A DNA stretch of 64,000 nucleotides from Denitrificimonas halotolerans (GCF_034259425.1 NZ_JAXIVU010000002.1:231877-295876), one strand, 5' to 3'; counted from the stretch's first letter, positions 18,346 to 25,448 are shown. A program made the numbers and translations. Notes: generated by a model from the sequence alone, not told the origin.

Positions 18346-18374
18346 GTTATATTATTGCACTTTATACAGGTAAA
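18346..18374 (-). promoter_or_regulatory. Candidate sigma-70 promoter of the cargo operon
   Basis: In the gene sense TTTACC and TATAAC are separated by 17 bp, ending 20 bp before the receptor start. The surrounding 60 bp are very AT-rich. No Fur box or cobalamin riboswitch is recognisable. Confidence 0.45.
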
Positions 18375-18530
18375 ACGTAACAAGGTAAAGTTATATTTAA
18401 AGCAGCATGGGTAATGCGTTGAGCGGTAGGGCGTAATATCTTTGTGTAATGTAGAGAGCAACGGCGAAAGCCTGAAAGCAACACCAAAGACGAACGAACG
18501 GGTCGCTCCAGTGGTTTATAGCCCTATTTG

Positions 18531-18575
18531 TAAATAAAAAACCCGCCTGACAAATGTCATAGCGGGTTCGTTTAT
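18531..18575 (-). terminator. Terminator after the DUF3577 gene
   Basis: AACCCGC and GCGGGTT (18540-18568) flank a 15-nt interval with a small internal TGACA/TGTCA pair, followed by a T-rich tract in the minus sense. It lies 6 bp past the DUF3577 stop and separates that block from the cargo promoter. Confidence 0.75.
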
Positions 18576-18580
18576 TTTGG

Positions 18581-19024
18581 TTAGGCAACTGATTCTTCGA
18601 TTGCTTCGGAAGAAGTCTCGGTTTCATCAGCTTGAGCTTGATATACAGTCTCACCGTCAATTTTAATGAAGCCAAGTCGTAATAAACGACCCTTTAAACT
18701 GACTCCAGTTTCACCCTTTTTTGCACCTGATTGATACATAAAGGTTTCGGGGTAAATATCCCCGATGGTGAAGCTGACGAAGATTTTTTTCTCTGCTTCA
18801 TTTGCAGCTTGGCAACGACGAATCAGCTTTTCAGCTTCAGAGCCGCGCACAACGCAGTCAATATAGGTGTATTCAACATCATCGGAAGCTCCACGTAAAG
18901 CTGCAACGGTTACAGCCATGAATGGCTGGCCTTTGCGAATAGTAACTTCACGAATACGGTTGAGGTAACCAATTCCGCGAGTGTGAAGATCAAAGTATTT
19001 TGTTTCTTGAGTGTTAGTACTCAT
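18581..19024 (-). CDS. DUF3577 / STY4534-family ICE replication-associated protein
   Basis: This 147-aa protein (YFDLHTRGIGYLNRIREV, IDCVVRGSEAEKLI, FTIGDIYPETF) is a clear DUF3577 member, the STY4534 family found with SSB and TopB in SPI-7/ICE elements and resembling single-strand DNA-binding folds. The start at 19024 follows GGAGAAACACT; an upstream in-frame ATG at 19060 lies inside a hairpin and is unlikely. Its leader (19025-19180) carries competing hairpins and an overlapping small ORF, so expression is probably controlled at the RNA level. A terminator follows the stop. Confidence 0.87.
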   Translation of the reverse strand: MSTNTQETKYFDLHTRGIGYLNRIREVTIRKGQPFMAVTVAALRGASDDVEYTYIDCVVRGSEAEKLIRRCQAANEAEKKIFVSFTIGDIYPETFMYQSGAKKGETGVSLKGRLLRLGFIKIDGETVYQAQADETETSSEAIEESVA

Positions 19025-19109
19025 AGTGTTTCTCCAAAAAAGCAAAAGGCGGAGAAACACTTATCCTGACGGAAAGTGTTTCTCCGCCAAGGGTAGGTAG
19101 GTTAGACAT
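19014..19109 (-). CDS. 31-aa leader ORF overlapping the DUF3577 start
   Basis: An ATG at 19109 opens MSNLPTLGGETLSVRISVSP and continues through both arms of the leader hairpin, ending TAA inside the DUF3577 gene, out of frame with it. The same first ten codons except one occur in the second leader at 20993. Translation of this frame would unwind the hairpins and bring ribosomes to the DUF3577 start. No protein family is recognised. Confidence 0.42.
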   Translation of the reverse strand: MSNLPTLGGETLSVRISVSPPFAFLEKHYEY

Positions 19110-19180
19110 GAACTCACATCGTGAGCGCCGCTTTGCATCATGTACACGGCTTTTGGCATGTGGCTAATCAACGATTAGCT
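19025..19180 (-). promoter_or_regulatory. Leader A with mutually exclusive hairpins controlling DUF3577
   Basis: In the RNA sense GGCGGAGAAACACTT (19088-19074) pairs perfectly with AAGTGTTTCTCCGCC (19062-19048), followed by a U-rich tract (19047-19036), a terminator-like structure. The second arm is also perfectly complementary to GGAGAAACACT (19035-19025), the ribosome-binding site. Only one pairing can form at a time. The region up to about 19180 is repeated with high similarity at 20910-21065. Confidence 0.65.
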
Positions 19181-19274
19181 AAACATGGTCAGCAATTTAT
19201 CATGTGCTTTAAGTGCTTGCAACGCATCATAACCTGCGTTTTGCAGGCTATGATGGATGTGTAAATAAAGGATT

Positions 19275-19400
19275 TTACTGCTGCTCACGTCTGCAGAACA
19301 TTCGGTGGATATCCTCAGGGGTAAGCCACTGCTCTTGCTCTTGCGGTTGGTCTAAGGCAGCATGAGAGAAATACGATAGTAGTTTTCTCAGGATTTTCAT
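19275..19400 (-). CDS. 41-aa protein with structured leader
   Basis: An ATG at 19400 preceded by GGAGAAACACT opens a 41-codon frame (MKILRKLLSYFSHAALDQPQ; then WLTPEDIHRMFCRREQQ). The ribosome-binding site and spacer are identical to those of the DUF3577 and 397-aa genes, strong evidence that it is translated. It lies between the 70-aa gene and leader A. The sequence has a basic amphipathic N-terminus and an acidic middle; no family is recognised. Confidence 0.68.
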   Translation of the reverse strand: MKILRKLLSYFSHAALDQPQEQEQWLTPEDIHRMFCRREQQ

Positions 19401-19460
19401 AGTGTTTCTCCAAGTTTGACAGAGAAACAGCATCCGAGCGGATGCTGTTTATCCGCTCGG
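19401..19460 (-). promoter_or_regulatory. Leader C: three competing stems before the 41-aa gene
   Basis: In the RNA sense CCGAGCGGAT (19460-19451) pairs with ATCCGCTCGG (19443-19434). AAACAGCATCC (19450-19440) pairs with GGATGCTGTTT (19435-19425). TGTTTCTC (19429-19422) pairs with GAGAAACA of the ribosome-binding site. Each stem overlaps the next, so they form an alternating switch. The stop of the upstream 70-aa gene is 10 nt before the first stem. Confidence 0.6.
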
Positions 19461-19469
19461 GAGGGGGGG

Positions 19470-19682
19470 TTAGTTACGGCTTTGACGTAAAACGATCTGC
19501 AGCCGAGTTGGTTGATATGGAACAAGTTCTAACTTTTTGTCCTGACCTATACCAGCAATCAGTTTTTTTGCTTCTTCAAAAGGCCACCATCCAAAGTCTT
19601 TTGGGTGGTCGGTGTAGCCCATTTGGTCTTGTCTCCAATATTTCTGACATTCTCCAGAATAAATTGCGACATATTGAGTCAT
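19470..19682 (-). CDS. 70-aa hypothetical ICE protein
   Basis: This 70-aa frame begins MTQYVAIYSGECQKYWRQDQ after GGAGAACATT, a good ribosome-binding site, and is rich in aromatic residues (DFGWWPFEEA). It lies 33 bp after the 397-aa gene and 10 nt before leader C, in a co-directional block. I do not recognise a family. Translation of its 3' end would cover the first stem of leader C and may thereby control the next gene. Confidence 0.7.
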   Translation of the reverse strand: MTQYVAIYSGECQKYWRQDQMGYTDHPKDFGWWPFEEAKKLIAGIGQDKKLELVPYQPTRLQIVLRQSRN

Positions 19683-19715
19683 AATGTTCTCCGCATAGGA
19701 TAGAGTGATTTAATT

Positions 19716-20909
19716 TTAGCCCTGCGCGGCATTTGGTTCCGTCCAATGAGAACAGTGTTCTGGTGCAAATCGTTGGCGGTAATCCGCAAGCACATCATCA
19801 AAGTCAGATCTCAAGGCTGAGTACGAATCTTCACTTCCGTAATATCCCCAGCATGACTCTGAATCGACTACATGCCAGCTGCCATGATTGCAACGGTTAA
19901 GCGTTGCTACAACGGTGCCGTACACATCGCCATTGACCCAGGCGTTGTAAAGAGTGAGCGCTGATTCAGCCAATTCCATAGCTGCTCTGCGCCGTGCAAC
20001 AACACGGACATAACGCTGTTGTTCAGACTTAGTACCTAAAGCACTGAGTTTTAGCGTTTGACCCTGCTGCTCTAGCCAAGCAAAAGCCTCGCTCCATTGT
20101 TTGAAATAGGGTGACTTCGATTTGAGCCCTTTTTGATACTGACCCTCAATCAGAGCGAACCAAATCTTTTCCCCCACTTCATTGATTGTGAAATCAACAA
20201 ACCCAAAGGTGTATACCTTTGCACGCCGGTCAATTTCTAGTCGCGCCTCAGAGTCTGGAATCCATACTCCAGCACCTGAAGACGTATCCCAGCGACATTG
20301 GTTACCACTACCGGCCAAAGACCAAGAGCAACCACCGTGCTCATAGCAATCGAGTACAACTGAATCAGGATCGCCAATTGACTTGTCACGGTCAGCTCTC
20401 AGCTCGCTCCATAGTTCGCGTAACACGCGTCCTGAGAACTCAAAATCATAAATAGCTGATTGAGAGTAGTAGGTGTACTTGTCGTGGTTTTCGCGCCAAT
20501 AGCGTTGAGCTCGGCCACGATAGTAATCATCGCTGAACTCTTTACAGCCAGCTGTAGCCTGGCAATATACTTGAAACTCTTCAGCTTCTATTGCAGCTGC
20601 TACCCACCTACGCCTAAGCAATGGGTGGTCGCTAACAAGATCCGTATCAGCAGAACCGTATTGATCCAACCCAAGCACCGAGTTGAATTCTTGGGTTTGG
20701 TCACGAGCGGTATAGATGAAACCATAGCCGTCCATATCCTCAAGAGGGTTGGAGGAGTTATGGTCATCTGACAGGTAGCCAACAACAGTTGTGTTTTCAT
20801 CAATCCATTTAACAAGCGGATCTTTAAAATCCATGATGCTACTTGGCTTTATGAAACCTAGAGGCTCGGACGAGCAGATTTCTTTGAAATCAAAAGATTG
20901 ATTTTGCAT
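19716..20909 (-). CDS. 397-aa hypothetical ICE protein
   Basis: The frame starts at 20909 after GGAGAAACACT, the same site as the DUF3577 and 41-aa genes. An in-frame ATG at 20993 would add 28 residues that begin like leader peptide A (MSNLPTLGGE). The protein has no signal peptide or membrane helix. It has many Tyr/Trp residues and conserved-looking patches: GRAQRYWRENHDKYTYY, NQCRWDTSSGAGVWIPD and ESCWGYYGSED. I do not recognise a domain. It heads the 397/70/41-aa/DUF3577 block and is followed by the 70-aa gene after 33 bp. A cytoplasmic housekeeping role for the ICE is only inferred from position. Confidence 0.78.
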   Translation of the reverse strand: MQNQSFDFKEICSSEPLGFIKPSSIMDFKDPLVKWIDENTTVVGYLSDDHNSSNPLEDMDGYGFIYTARDQTQEFNSVLGLDQYGSADTDLVSDHPLLRRRWVAAAIEAEEFQVYCQATAGCKEFSDDYYRGRAQRYWRENHDKYTYYSQSAIYDFEFSGRVLRELWSELRADRDKSIGDPDSVVLDCYEHGGCSWSLAGSGNQCRWDTSSGAGVWIPDSEARLEIDRRAKVYTFGFVDFTINEVGEKIWFALIEGQYQKGLKSKSPYFKQWSEAFAWLEQQGQTLKLSALGTKSEQQRYVRVVARRRAAMELAESALTLYNAWVNGDVYGTVVATLNRCNHGSWHVVDSESCWGYYGSEDSYSALRSDFDDVLADYRQRFAPEHCSHWTEPNAAQG

Positions 20910-21065
20910 AGTGTTTCTCCAAAAACAAAAAACGGAGAAACACAGCTCCTGACGGAGAGTGAATTCTCCGCCAAGGGTAGGTAGGTTAGACATGAACTCA
21001 CAACGTGAGCGCCGATTTACATCATGTACACGGCTTGTGGCGTATTGCTGATCAACGATCGCAAA
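20910..21065 (-). promoter_or_regulatory. Leader B, diverged copy of leader A, before the 397-aa gene
   Basis: This leader shares leader A's order: a conserved upstream part, GGCGGAGAA arm, GTGTTTCTCCG arm (20943-20933), U-rich tract, then GGAGAAACAC (20920-20911) before the start. The second arm is perfectly complementary to the ribosome-binding site over 10 bp. The first arm is imperfect (an insertion and a change). The ATG at 20993 is in frame with the gene here, unlike leader A. Confidence 0.6.
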
Positions 21066-21288
21066 ATACACAAAAATGATAGGTCAGCTAGTAATGATTG
21101 TCCAGTTATTAGGGGTTCTAAAAGTTTAAGATTATTGATTTTAGCCACTAAAAATACGTCGAAGCGAATTTTTAGTGATTATCATTATGAAATACTTAAA
21201 TAGTGCGTATTTCTTGATTTAATGAATAAATCAGCATGATAACTGAATTATAAAGTCAAACGATATTGATCTGTTTATGAGACAAAAA

Positions 21289-21340
21289 ATCCCGCTGAAT
21301 GACTAGGCATTAAGACCTGTTCATTCAGCGGGATTTTTAT
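21289..21340 (-). terminator. Strong terminator downstream of topB
   Basis: ATCCCGCTGAATGA (21289-21302) and TCATTCAGCGGGAT (21321-21334) form a perfect 14-bp stem with A/T runs on both sides, so it can work in both directions. It separates ssb-topB transcription from the 397-aa block. Confidence 0.82.
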
Positions 21341-21555
21341 TTTATTGACTGGTGTATGGTCTGGCTTGATTCAGATCATAGTGTATTTTTACTTGGTCGC
21401 GTGTTGGATTTAGGCTCCCCTTCAAAAGCTTTTTTTCCAGTATGAGACTTATAGCGACCTGTCTCAAAATCTTGACTGTTTCCAGCAAGTCGGCGCAGAT
21501 CCCTGCACAAACGGTTGCCCTTTCACCTGGGCGAGGCAATGACTGTGATGATCAA

Positions 21556-21602
21556 GCAAATGTTCGCACTGTTCTGTTTGGCAAAACAGTCTGAACATTT
21601 GC
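21556..21602. repeat. 47-bp imperfect palindrome
   Basis: GCAAATGTTC at one end and GAACATTTGC at the other form perfect 10-bp arms; inside, ACTGTT and AACAGT extend the pairing with only a two-base and a one-base interruption. It lies in a gene-free interval and could be an operator, an RNA hairpin or part of an origin. Confidence 0.7.
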
Positions 21603-21864
21603 TGGAGTCATACTAAAAAGTAAAAAATTAACGGCGTTAACGTGGTTAGAGAAACCCGGCATCACTACCCCTAGTGACGCGCTGATCTTCCCAGGTACTC
21701 AGCTTTTTTGGAGAAACACTCAAGCTATTAGCTAACAAGTGTTACCGCGTTGTAGCTGACAATGCGGCCAAACAGTTTACTCAGGCCATTATGCTGGATC
21801 GTGTTGCGCATTGGCAAGGCTGAAGGTTTCCACACTGTAGGCATTTTCTGCTTAAAAATAGGCG

Positions 21865-23877
21865 TTATTTGCGTGTTGTTTTTTTCTTTGGCTCAATATT
21901 CACAATGCCTTTGCAATCAGGGTATTTGCTGCAACCATAAAAGTCGCCGTTCTTTCCCTTTCTACGCCGTGTTGGGCTACTACATAGAGTACAAGCCGGT
22001 GTTTTTTCAGTAGTTATTTTGATGTTGAACGGTTGGTTTTGGTATTTCTCAACGATATTGCCAATCCATGTTGATTGCTTGCTGACAAAGTCATCTAGGG
22101 TGAGCTCGCCTGACTCAACCATATCTAAGGCCTGCTCCCAAATGGCTGTTGTTCCTGGGTTTGAAATCGCTGCAGGGACTGCAGCGAGTAGGTCGTGGGC
22201 CTCACTGGCTGCAATGAGGTGTCGTTTACCTTTTTGTGCAATGAGTTTTCGATCCAGCAGGCTTTTGATAATTCCCGCTCGGGTGGCATTTGTTCCGATA
22301 CCGGTGGTTTCCCTTAGCTTTGCTTTCAGTCTTGGGTCTGTAACATAGCGACTGACCTGTTTCATTGCTTCAATAAGTGTGCCTTCAGTAAACAGCGCGG
22401 GAGCCTTCGTTTTTTTTGCGTCAATTCTACAATCAATCACTGGACAGGCATGGCCTTCAGTAAGTTGCGGTAATTCTTGCCCAGCATCATCGTCTTTGCT
22501 GGCCGAATCGCCATCTTGATCTTTATTTTCGTTATTCTTGAGTAAGGTGATCCGCCAGCCTGGAACCACGATTTTTTTACCCACAGCTTTCAATGTATAT
22601 CGAGCAGCAGTAAATATGGCCTCGGTTTTATCGAACTCATGAGGTGGGAAAAATTGGGCTAGGTAGCGCATTTTAATAAGGTCATACACACCGCGCTCAG
22701 CTTGAGATAATTTACTCAATTCAGCGACTTCAGTAGTAGGGATAATGCCGTGGTGCGCTGTGACTTTAGCATCATTCCAAGCGGGCGATTTCAGCTCCGA
22801 ATTACACTGGGTCATGAGCTGGCCAAGCTGAGAGTCTGATTGGAGCATTGCCCGAAGAATTGCAGGCGCTTCACTGTGCATATTTTCTGGCAGATATCCG
22901 GTATCAACCCGAGGGTAAGTGACGATTTTGTGTGTTTCGTACAGTGATTGAACCGTGTCTAGTGTAGCTTGTGCGCCCAAACCAAATTTGCTGGAGCATA
23001 TCTTCTGCAGTTCGCCCAGTTCGTAAGGTAATGGTGGTTGCTCCTTCTTGCGCTCTGTTTTCAACTGCTGCACGGTCGCCTGCGCGGCATTTCTGATCTG
23101 TTGCTCAGCCGTTATTGCATCAGCTTGATTGATGCATCGGCCAGCCTCATCAGCCAGGTCTTCTGGGCATTGCCAGCGCGCTGCAAAAACAACACCACCA
23201 GACTCAGATTGCAGGATTACGTCTAGGTCCCAGAATGGAACAGGTACAAAATTCTTGACCTGGTTCTCCCTGTCTGCAACCAGTTTAAGCGTTGGCGTTT
23301 GTACTCTGCCGACTGATAGCACGCCTTGGTAGCCTGCACGCTGACCCAGCAATGTAAACAGTCGTGACAGATTCATTCCAATCAGCCAGTCCGCCCGTGA
23401 CCGGCCCAGCGCTGAATAATATAAGGATTCAGTTTCGTGGCCTGGCTTGAGCTGGCTCAGTGCTTTTTGAATAGATGCATCGTTGAGAGCAGATAACCAT
23501 AGACGTTTAATTGGACCTCGGTAATTGCATAGGTCCACCAGCTCCCGTGCGATCATTTCACCTTCGCGATCAGCGTCGGTGGCTATGATCAGTTCTGTGG
23601 CTTTTGATAAAAGACTTTTAACCACTTTGAACTGACTAGCAGTGGATTTTTTTACAATCATTTTCCATTCTTGTGGCACGATAGGCAGCGCTTGTAGAGA
23701 CCATTTTTTCAATGCCTCATCGTAGGTTTCGGGTGGTGCCGTCTCAACTAAGTGGCCAATACACCAAGTAACGACGGAGCCTGCTCCTTCGTAATAGCCG
23801 TTACCACGCTTTGTTGCTCCAAGACTTTTGGCAATATCGCGGCCCTGGCTGGGCTTTTCACATAAAAATAATCTCAT
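21865..23877 (-). CDS. topB: DNA topoisomerase III (ICE-encoded TopB)
   Basis: This 670-aa type IA topoisomerase starts MRLFLCEKPSQGRDIAKSLG (TOPRIM Glu-Lys), has the acidic TOPRIM motif DADREGEMIARE, the nucleophilic Tyr region VTYPRVDTGYLP, and a C-terminal zinc ribbon (CTLCSSP...CSKYPDCKG). The ATG at 23877 is chosen by homology; the open frame runs back to 23955. In SPI-7/ICEclc-type elements TopB travels with SSB and probably resolves linked DNA during replication or transfer. It lies after ssb, behind regulatory box copy 2. Confidence 0.93.
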   Translation of the reverse strand: MRLFLCEKPSQGRDIAKSLGATKRGNGYYEGAGSVVTWCIGHLVETAPPETYDEALKKWSLQALPIVPQEWKMIVKKSTASQFKVVKSLLSKATELIIATDADREGEMIARELVDLCNYRGPIKRLWLSALNDASIQKALSQLKPGHETESLYYSALGRSRADWLIGMNLSRLFTLLGQRAGYQGVLSVGRVQTPTLKLVADRENQVKNFVPVPFWDLDVILQSESGGVVFAARWQCPEDLADEAGRCINQADAITAEQQIRNAAQATVQQLKTERKKEQPPLPYELGELQKICSSKFGLGAQATLDTVQSLYETHKIVTYPRVDTGYLPENMHSEAPAILRAMLQSDSQLGQLMTQCNSELKSPAWNDAKVTAHHGIIPTTEVAELSKLSQAERGVYDLIKMRYLAQFFPPHEFDKTEAIFTAARYTLKAVGKKIVVPGWRITLLKNNENKDQDGDSASKDDDAGQELPQLTEGHACPVIDCRIDAKKTKAPALFTEGTLIEAMKQVSRYVTDPRLKAKLRETTGIGTNATRAGIIKSLLDRKLIAQKGKRHLIAASEAHDLLAAVPAAISNPGTTAIWEQALDMVESGELTLDDFVSKQSTWIGNIVEKYQNQPFNIKITTEKTPACTLCSSPTRRRKGKNGDFYGCSKYPDCKGIVNIEPKKKTTRK

Positions 23878-24076
23878 GAATGACTCACTGGAAAAACACT
23901 TTAAGCGAAGACTGGTCCATTGACATAGTTTTTGCATCGTCTTCATTTTTAGCAAAACGATTAAGCTCTACGGCTCGTAGGAAGCCTGCTGATCATAGAC
24001 ATGCCGGACTCTGCGGTTTAAACGCATGCTGATACCCTTGTTCTGGATTCTATAGCTGCAGTCAAATGCAGCGACT

Positions 24077-24107
24077 CTATTGCCGGCTAATTTAAGAGCG
24101 GCAATAG
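24077..24107 (-). terminator. Hairpin between ssb and topB
   Basis: CTATTGCCG and CGGCAATAG form a perfect 9-bp stem with a 13-nt loop, 25 bp after the ssb stop. No long T tract follows, so it may be an RNA-stabilising or weak terminator hairpin rather than a full terminator. Confidence 0.5.
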
Positions 24108-24131
24108 AAGCGGCTGTGGACTTGATATCAT

Positions 24132-24623
24132 TCAGAACGGCATGTCATCGTCAAAACTTGGTTCGGTTTCCGTAGCGTGAGTGCCATCAGAAGAAGTGGC
24201 TTTATCCTGCGAGGTGTTTTGCATGTAGGATTCGTATTGACTTTGTGCGCGAGCATCAACACCATCACTGCCTTCACCACGAGGATCCAGCACAATTGCC
24301 TGACCGCTCAAATCAACGACGACTTCAGTTGTATAGCGTTTAATACCTTGATCGTCAGTCCACTCCCGAGTGCGGTTCTTGCCCTCGACATATATGCGAC
24401 TCCCTTTTTTTGCATACTGCGCTATGATTTCAGCGATTTTTCCAAAGCATGTGACCCGATGCCACTCGGTCCGTTCTTGTCTTTTACCTGTGTTTTTATC
24501 TGTCCATGACTCACCCGTTGCTAGTGAGAAGTTTGTAATTGCTGTGCCACTTGTCGCCACATGGGTGGTTGGATCACCGCCCACATAGCCTATGAGTTGA
24601 ACTTTATTAAGACTAAGAGCCAT
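24132..24623 (-). CDS. ssb: Single-stranded DNA-binding protein (ICE-encoded)
   Basis: A 163-aa SSB: OB fold in the first 110 residues (LNKVQLIGYVGGDP, EWHRVTCFGKIAEI, IYVEGKNRTREW), a low-complexity linker and the acidic tip DDDMPF that binds partner proteins. The ATG at 24623 with GAGG about 8 nt upstream matches the family start. It should coat the single strand during ICE replication and transfer. It is the head of the ssb-topB pair; box copy 2 ends 66 bp upstream. Confidence 0.95.
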   Translation of the reverse strand: MALSLNKVQLIGYVGGDPTTHVATSGTAITNFSLATGESWTDKNTGKRQERTEWHRVTCFGKIAEIIAQYAKKGSRIYVEGKNRTREWTDDQGIKRYTTEVVVDLSGQAIVLDPRGEGSDGVDARAQSQYESYMQNTSQDKATSSDGTHATETEPSFDDDMPF

Positions 24624-24689
24624 CTGAAAATCCTCTTTGCAATGTATGAGCACAAGAGCTTGCAGCAAGTAGAGATGCACTGTGAGTGT

Positions 24690-24717
24690 TAACCCGATAC
24701 TGAATTAACCGGATTAA
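24690..24717 (-). promoter_or_regulatory. ICE regulon box, copy 2 (ssb-topB)
   Basis: The plus strand reads TAACCCGA, 12 bases, CGGATTAA, ending 66 bp before the ssb start. It has both half-sites identical to copy 1. Confidence 0.65.
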
Positions 24718-24755
24718 TTATTGATAGGTTGGCTTTAGTCAATGTTGAGTTACTG

Positions 24756-24801
24756 CGGCGGAACGGAATATATTTTATACAAAACAGAAATTATTCCGCC
24801 G
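24756..24801. repeat. 46-bp palindromic element, copy 1
   Basis: The ends CGGCGGAA and TTCCGCCG are perfect inverted repeats, and the left part continues CGGAATATATTTT. A second element of exactly the same length and similar sequence is at 26792-26837. It lies 132 bp before the ssb start. It may be an operator pair or a mobile miniature element. Confidence 0.6.
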
Positions 24802-24810
24802 CGAACTGTA

Positions 24811-24890
24811 ACCCGTCTTATTCACGAGCCTTGACCTAAACAAGCTGCCGAAAATGAGTCACTTTGAGAGCTCTCATGAATAAGACGGGT
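24811..24890. repeat. 80-bp element with 14-bp terminal inverted repeats
   Basis: ACCCGTCTTATTCA (24811-24824) and TGAATAAGACGGGT (24877-24890) are perfect inverted repeats; after one mismatch they extend three more bases, and GAGAGCTCTC forms an inner palindrome. It resembles a MITE or IS remnant, or a large hairpin near the ssb promoter. Confidence 0.55.
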
Positions 24891-24964
24891 GTAAACCGTT
24901 TTTTATAGTGTGTGGGGTGTTACTCCCCCACATAACAGTATTTTTTGGTTTCCAGGGTGTCTCG

Positions 24965-24997
24965 GGGGTAGACAGTGCTTGCTGGTGTTTAGGTGTT
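24965..24997 (+). repeat. Isolated iteron-like repeat
   Basis: GGGGTAGACAGTGCTT followed by GTGTTTAGGTGTT matches the 36-37-bp repeats at 28314-28536, closest to the first, degenerate unit there. It is 3.3 kb from the array. Confidence 0.55.
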
Positions 24998-25122
24998 AAG
25001 GGCCTTAACAGTTTTAAAAGACAAAGCCCGCTGTAAAGCGGACTTTGTGGATGGTTCAGGAAGTGAGCATAAGTCTTGCAGTTTCTGCCTCACTAATGTC
25101 AGTCTTGATAGCTAGTAGGCTA

Positions 25123-25434
25123 TCAAAGGACAGTAGGTTCGGGGTCGCCGTGGGTCGGTTTGAAAGCGAGCCGAAGGCCAAGCGCTTGGGCGACTTTCAC
25201 CCTGGTTGTAAGGCTCGGATTGCCATCGCCTGAAAGGGCCTTGTCCAGCCCTTGGCGACTCATCCCAACGTCGCGGGCAAGCTGGCTAAGGTTACGGGCG
25301 CGGGCTATGTCTCCGAGCGCCGCCGCGATCAGTGCGGAGTCGCCGTCCTCCATCACCGCATCGAGGTAGGCCGTAATGTCGTCCTCGGTCTTGAAATAGT
25401 CCGTTGTGTCGTAGCGGCTGAATTTGACTTCCAT
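25123..25434 (-). CDS. HigA-like XRE antitoxin, partner toxin broken
   Basis: This 103-aa protein starts MEVKFSRYDTTDYFKTEDDI and has a helix-turn-helix (NLSQLARDVGMSRQGLDKAL) and SGDGNPSLTTRVKVAQALGL, typical of addiction-module antidotes of the HigA/YgfT class. The ATG at 25434 has a GGAG-like site about 9 nt upstream. Immediately upstream lies only the 3' end of the toxin gene, so this is an orphan antitoxin; it may still repress its own promoter or neutralise a related chromosomal toxin. Confidence 0.85.
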   Translation of the reverse strand: MEVKFSRYDTTDYFKTEDDITAYLDAVMEDGDSALIAAALGDIARARNLSQLARDVGMSRQGLDKALSGDGNPSLTTRVKVAQALGLRLAFKPTHGDPEPTVL

Positions 25435-25448
25435 CGTGGTCACTCCTT

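Larger units (their letters stand above)
21072..21864. other. 793-bp gene-poor interval between topB and the 397-aa gene
   Basis: No convincing gene is seen. It holds a small inverted repeat CACTAAAAAT/ATTTTTAGTG (21146-21177), a strong terminator (21289-21340), a 47-bp imperfect palindrome (21556-21602), and near 21703-21720 a plus-strand copy of the U-tract plus GGAGAAACACT found in leader A, here without a start codon. A 65-codon minus-strand frame (21342-21539) ends at the terminator but lacks a good ribosome-binding site. Confidence 0.6.

Noticed and set aside
18326..18380. Fur box before the cargo operon
   Set aside because: The region is AT-rich but no 19-bp Fur-type palindrome can be aligned convincingly.
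18326..18580. Cobalamin riboswitch before the TonB receptor
   Set aside because: Only about 200 bp are available and no B12-box-like GCCACTG or other conserved core was found in the right order.
21165..21195. Fur-like site GATTATCATTATGA
   Set aside because: Only a half-site match and no iron-related gene follows; likely chance in AT-rich DNA.
21342..21539. 65-aa minus-strand frame before the terminator
   Set aside because: No ribosome-binding site or recognisable protein features; kept only as a remark on the gene-poor interval.
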